A DNA stretch of 64,000 bases from Druceiella hillmani (lineage: Eukaryota > Arthropoda > Insecta > Lepidoptera > Hepialidae): NCBI GenBank assembly GCA_039881145.1, contig JAYKKI010000153.1, forward strand, positions 372,001 through 436,000. The letters are read 5' to 3'. The translations under genes and the position numbers were made by a program. Positions within the stretch are counted from its first letter, which is position 1, and the number at the start of each line of letters is the position of its first letter. Of the stretch, positions 61,005 through 64,000 are shown in pieces. Below the pieces are notes generated by a model. The model did not search any database. It was given only the letters and a program-made list of their open reading frames with translations, and was not told the origin of the DNA.

Positions 61005-61160
61005 GAAAGTGAGGGAACGGCCAGTCGATATAACAGGCGCACAAGCGCTTACTGGCCGCAGGCTTGTTTGAGCAAGTATCGAAGATACACCATGTCTACC
61101 ATCTGTGATATTTTTCGATTCTGTTAAAATTATTAATAAAATTCTTCTGCTTCTGTGAAA
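61005..61160 (+). mobile_element. 3' LTR-like segment of the Gypsy element
   Basis: Partner of 57573-57720: GGCCAGTCGATATAACAGG, GCACAAGCGC, then CTTGTTTGAGCAAG align, with considerable divergence indicating an old insertion. Confidence 0.5.
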
Positions 61161-64000
61161 TTTGAATGTATTCGTGAATTAATTTTTTCATTAATATTTT
61201 TTATTTGTCTTTAAGAATATATAAACATTCGCAGAAACAGCATTTTTTAAAATTTATTCATAAAATCTCTGTTGGCCTGAGTCCAAGATTACATATTTCA
61301 AATTAAATAACTGACAAAAATTAATAATTATCATAAAATAAGACTATTTTGTGATAGAGGAGAAGATAAGAGCGCTGGATGACTTCCGAGTAAGATTATG
61401 AACCTATATATGAATTTCCAATAATCTTAAAACTGAAAGGTGACATACATGCTAATGTTATACGAAATAGTACCATTGAAACTATAATAAAATAAACAAT
61501 TAGTTAGCTTTAGAACTCGCACAAACCTTATTCCGCACACACCTAGATAAATAAGGGTACAGGTTTATTAGAATAAACTATTTACAAATATCAATATAAA
61601 CTTTTATCAAAGAAATTTATTACTTAGTAATAAATATTCGTCGGAAAGATATGAATTTCTCCAAATATTTAAGAATTAGAATCAATGCTATAGAGATTTA
61701 TTAAATTTCAGGTACATTATTAGCTACTGACAGGTGAGTAGTATTTTAAAGGTATTTGTTTTCTTTTGAGACAGGAAATCCTTCAAATCTAGTTAGTTGA
61801 TGTAACCCAGCTTTCGTGCTTTCAGTGATAATCAAACAGCATATCTCAGACACTGCAATGCAATGTCTAAATTAGCTGCAAACTCTCAATATCTAAAATG
61901 CATCGTGGTAATCTAAAAAAGTGCTTGCAATCAATGATACTACAGTAGGGAATTAAATATGGACTCAATTCATACATATAATTTTAAAGACACAGGTTTT
62001 CTTTTTGATTGTGCATAGTAGGATAAACACATTTAAAACAACTATTTATTGTATTAGTGTAAGTTTATTATTATAAAGACATTTTATGAAATTGTGGCGC
62101 TCGAATCCAACTGGCTCCTAACAATGAAGGTATGTGAGGCAAATGGATTTAATATAAAATGTAAAGTGTTTCAATTTGTAAAATACGAAAACTTATCGGA
62201 AAATTAAGGTTTGTCAGATAAGACACACACATATTACCGTTTTTGCAAATTCGATATTTAATCCATTCATTATTGTTTAATGAAGAAAAAAAGTGCTCGC
62301 AACAATCTCATTTTATTTGCATAAAAATATGTACTTTCATAATAATGATAAATCTATACTGCAGAAAAAATTACTTCTTCCTTAAACTTGAAATGGGTTT
62401 CTACTTAATAAAATAGAAATTTCAAGGATATATACACTTACACTTAAGTGCTATTTTGTAGTTTATTTTAACTCAAAATCGTTCAAGGTTTTCAAACACA
62501 GAACAATTTTTTTTTGTTTTAGGAAGCTTTTGAAGAGACTAAATATAAAATAAATGTTTACGGTAAAGACGTGTACTTGCATATGAGTTCTGTACAAGTT
62601 TGTGAAAAAAAATTATTATTTATTTCCCATATGTTTTCACTAAACCTGCTTTTTTACCGTTACGTTCCCGTCGAGCCAGAAATGTATAAACTAATCTCTT
62701 ACAGAACCGAAACTATAGGAGTGAATCTATTTTTTTTAATATGCGAGCAGCCCTCAGCCATATTAACATACTTGAGAGATATATGAGGCCAGCGTGATAT
62801 ATGTAAACGGTAATTGCTGTTTAATTGTATTCCTCTATTACTTTACACCTGGTGATTTCAGAAGAATCCATGTTTTTAACAGAATAACTGTCCAAATTGT
62901 CAATTTGGGGATTGAAATGAGACGTGTTAGAATGAGGAATCCCATAATGAATTAGGGTGATCTTTTGCAATAAAAATATTTAAAAAATTATAATCATCTT
63001 TTAGATGAAAATTGCATATTCTGATATCATTTCTTTTTAGAAGGCTTATTTTAATAGTTATTCGATTAAGAATAAATAATTGGAATAAAATTTATTCATC
63101 GTTGAAATAAATTAGTTTGAAAGTATTTCAGCGGAAAAGTATTTCAATTTTTTAGGCGGAATGAAAATTAAAAAATAACATGGTGTGCTGAGGCGCTAAA
63201 GACTAATAATAGTGTATATAATTAGAGTTTAATAAAAATACAATCAAGGCTGACAAAAGGAAGACTTTAAAACAAACCAAGCAAGGACATCATTACTATC
63301 ATATTTTTTATTTAGTGCTTTGGATTTTCTTTAACCTTTAGATAGCTAAGCTATTAACTCATTTCGCAAATCAAAAAAAGCCGCAACCATATTCAACATC
63401 GAAGATGGGAATTACCACATTCAAATCTGTGAGATATGACTATTTTATCACACGTCGTGGTATTAACTTATTGGATTGATCATAAAGTATATAGGTTTTT
63501 ACCCGAATTCTGGCCGCTCGTCGAGCGGGCTGGACTGGTATTCTGGTTGGCTATAAGAGATTGCACTTGCGTTAATAGTGTATAACGAGGAATTATGATT
63601 ATTTTGATATTTTGAAAATGCATGTATTTACCAAATGTCTAGAAAAATTGGACATAATGTGAGAGATTATACAGTTGGTTTAGGTATTTTTACTAGTATT
63701 CGTCGATAAGTCGTTTTAGAGAAATTTGTTCTTAAACGAGATTAGCCGTGTTGTATTTCCGTAAATTTTATCATGATTGACTGTGACCCATGTACATTAA
63801 TGTATGTTAGTATGATTAATTGAATGTAGTTATAACGCAACAAATTATGGTCTCAGAATGTAAATAAGTAATGAGAGGCATTATGCAATATTATTTAAAT
63901 GTCAGTATAATTCTTTTTATATAACTGTGCTGGTATATAGTGCAATATTTTTTCGTTGTTCCCAAAACAAACCTAAATTACCGCAAAAGTGCTGCTAGTA
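61161..64000. other. AT-rich region without recognisable genes
   Basis: No domain-bearing frame. The only repeat recognised is the dispersed block near 63519-63560. Confidence 0.45.
63519..63560 (+). repeat. Dispersed repeat fragment, copy B (partner near 7288-7335)
   Basis: GGGCTGGACTGGT and the following 18 bp align with the 7.3-kb copy with 7 differences over 31 bp. Family unknown. Confidence 0.45.

Overview
The window looks like AT-rich nuclear DNA of an arthropod, most probably an insect. The evidence is pervasive (AT)n microsatellites, spliceosomal GT/AG signals inside a transposon, and a mixture of decayed eukaryotic mobile elements: Penelope-like, PIF/Harbinger, mariner, three or four kinds of Ty3/Gypsy, BEL/Pao-like and Copia-like. 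I recognise no intact host gene, tRNA, rRNA or CRISPR array. I cannot name the species.

Layout. 1-943: a Penelope-like element (PLE), with an open minus-strand reverse transcriptase (RT) fragment running off the left edge, joined head-to-head at about 460 to a plus-strand copy of the PLE terminal repeat. That repeat carries a recognisable hammerhead ribozyme. 1601-1995: a Copia-like LTR. 10532-12448: a two-exon PIF/Harbinger transposase pseudogene whose single intron holds an antisense MADF-BESS gene remnant. 15143-18683: a CsRn1/Kabuki-type Gypsy element (gag, RT, RNase H, integrase, probable 3' LTR). 19612-19999: the N-terminal third of a mariner transposase (minus). 20000-30280: mostly unidentified AT-rich DNA. 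30281-30540: a 73-bp minisatellite. 31646-38268: a 17.6/297-like Gypsy complex with gag-protease-RT on plus, RNase H-integrase on minus, two LTR-like blocks and a second gag. 41626-42804: a BEL/Pao-like LTR, leader and gag (minus). 46613-46886: a possible LTR with primer-binding site. 47352-48890: a decayed PLE with RT and GIY-YIG endonuclease remnants (minus). 54260-54373: a third PLE tail. 57573-61160: another Gypsy element with an LTR-like pair and a decayed RT.

The elements are remnants and do not form a working pathway. Nearly all reading frames contain stops or frameshifts; the exceptions are the short PLE RT fragment at the left edge and an 897-bp stretch of the Kabuki-type pol. The most informative observations are: (i) the hammerhead ribozyme in the PLE terminal repeat, with core bases kept in one copy and lost in two; (ii) the Harbinger architecture with an antisense accessory gene inside the transposase intron; (iii) an apparent inversion inside a Gypsy element, with an inverted duplication of about 70-80 bp at its breakpoints; and (iv) several long near-perfect hairpins, three with only 2-nt loops, that match no recognised element.

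Boundaries of repeats and LTRs were judged by eye and are approximate unless flanking motifs are stated.
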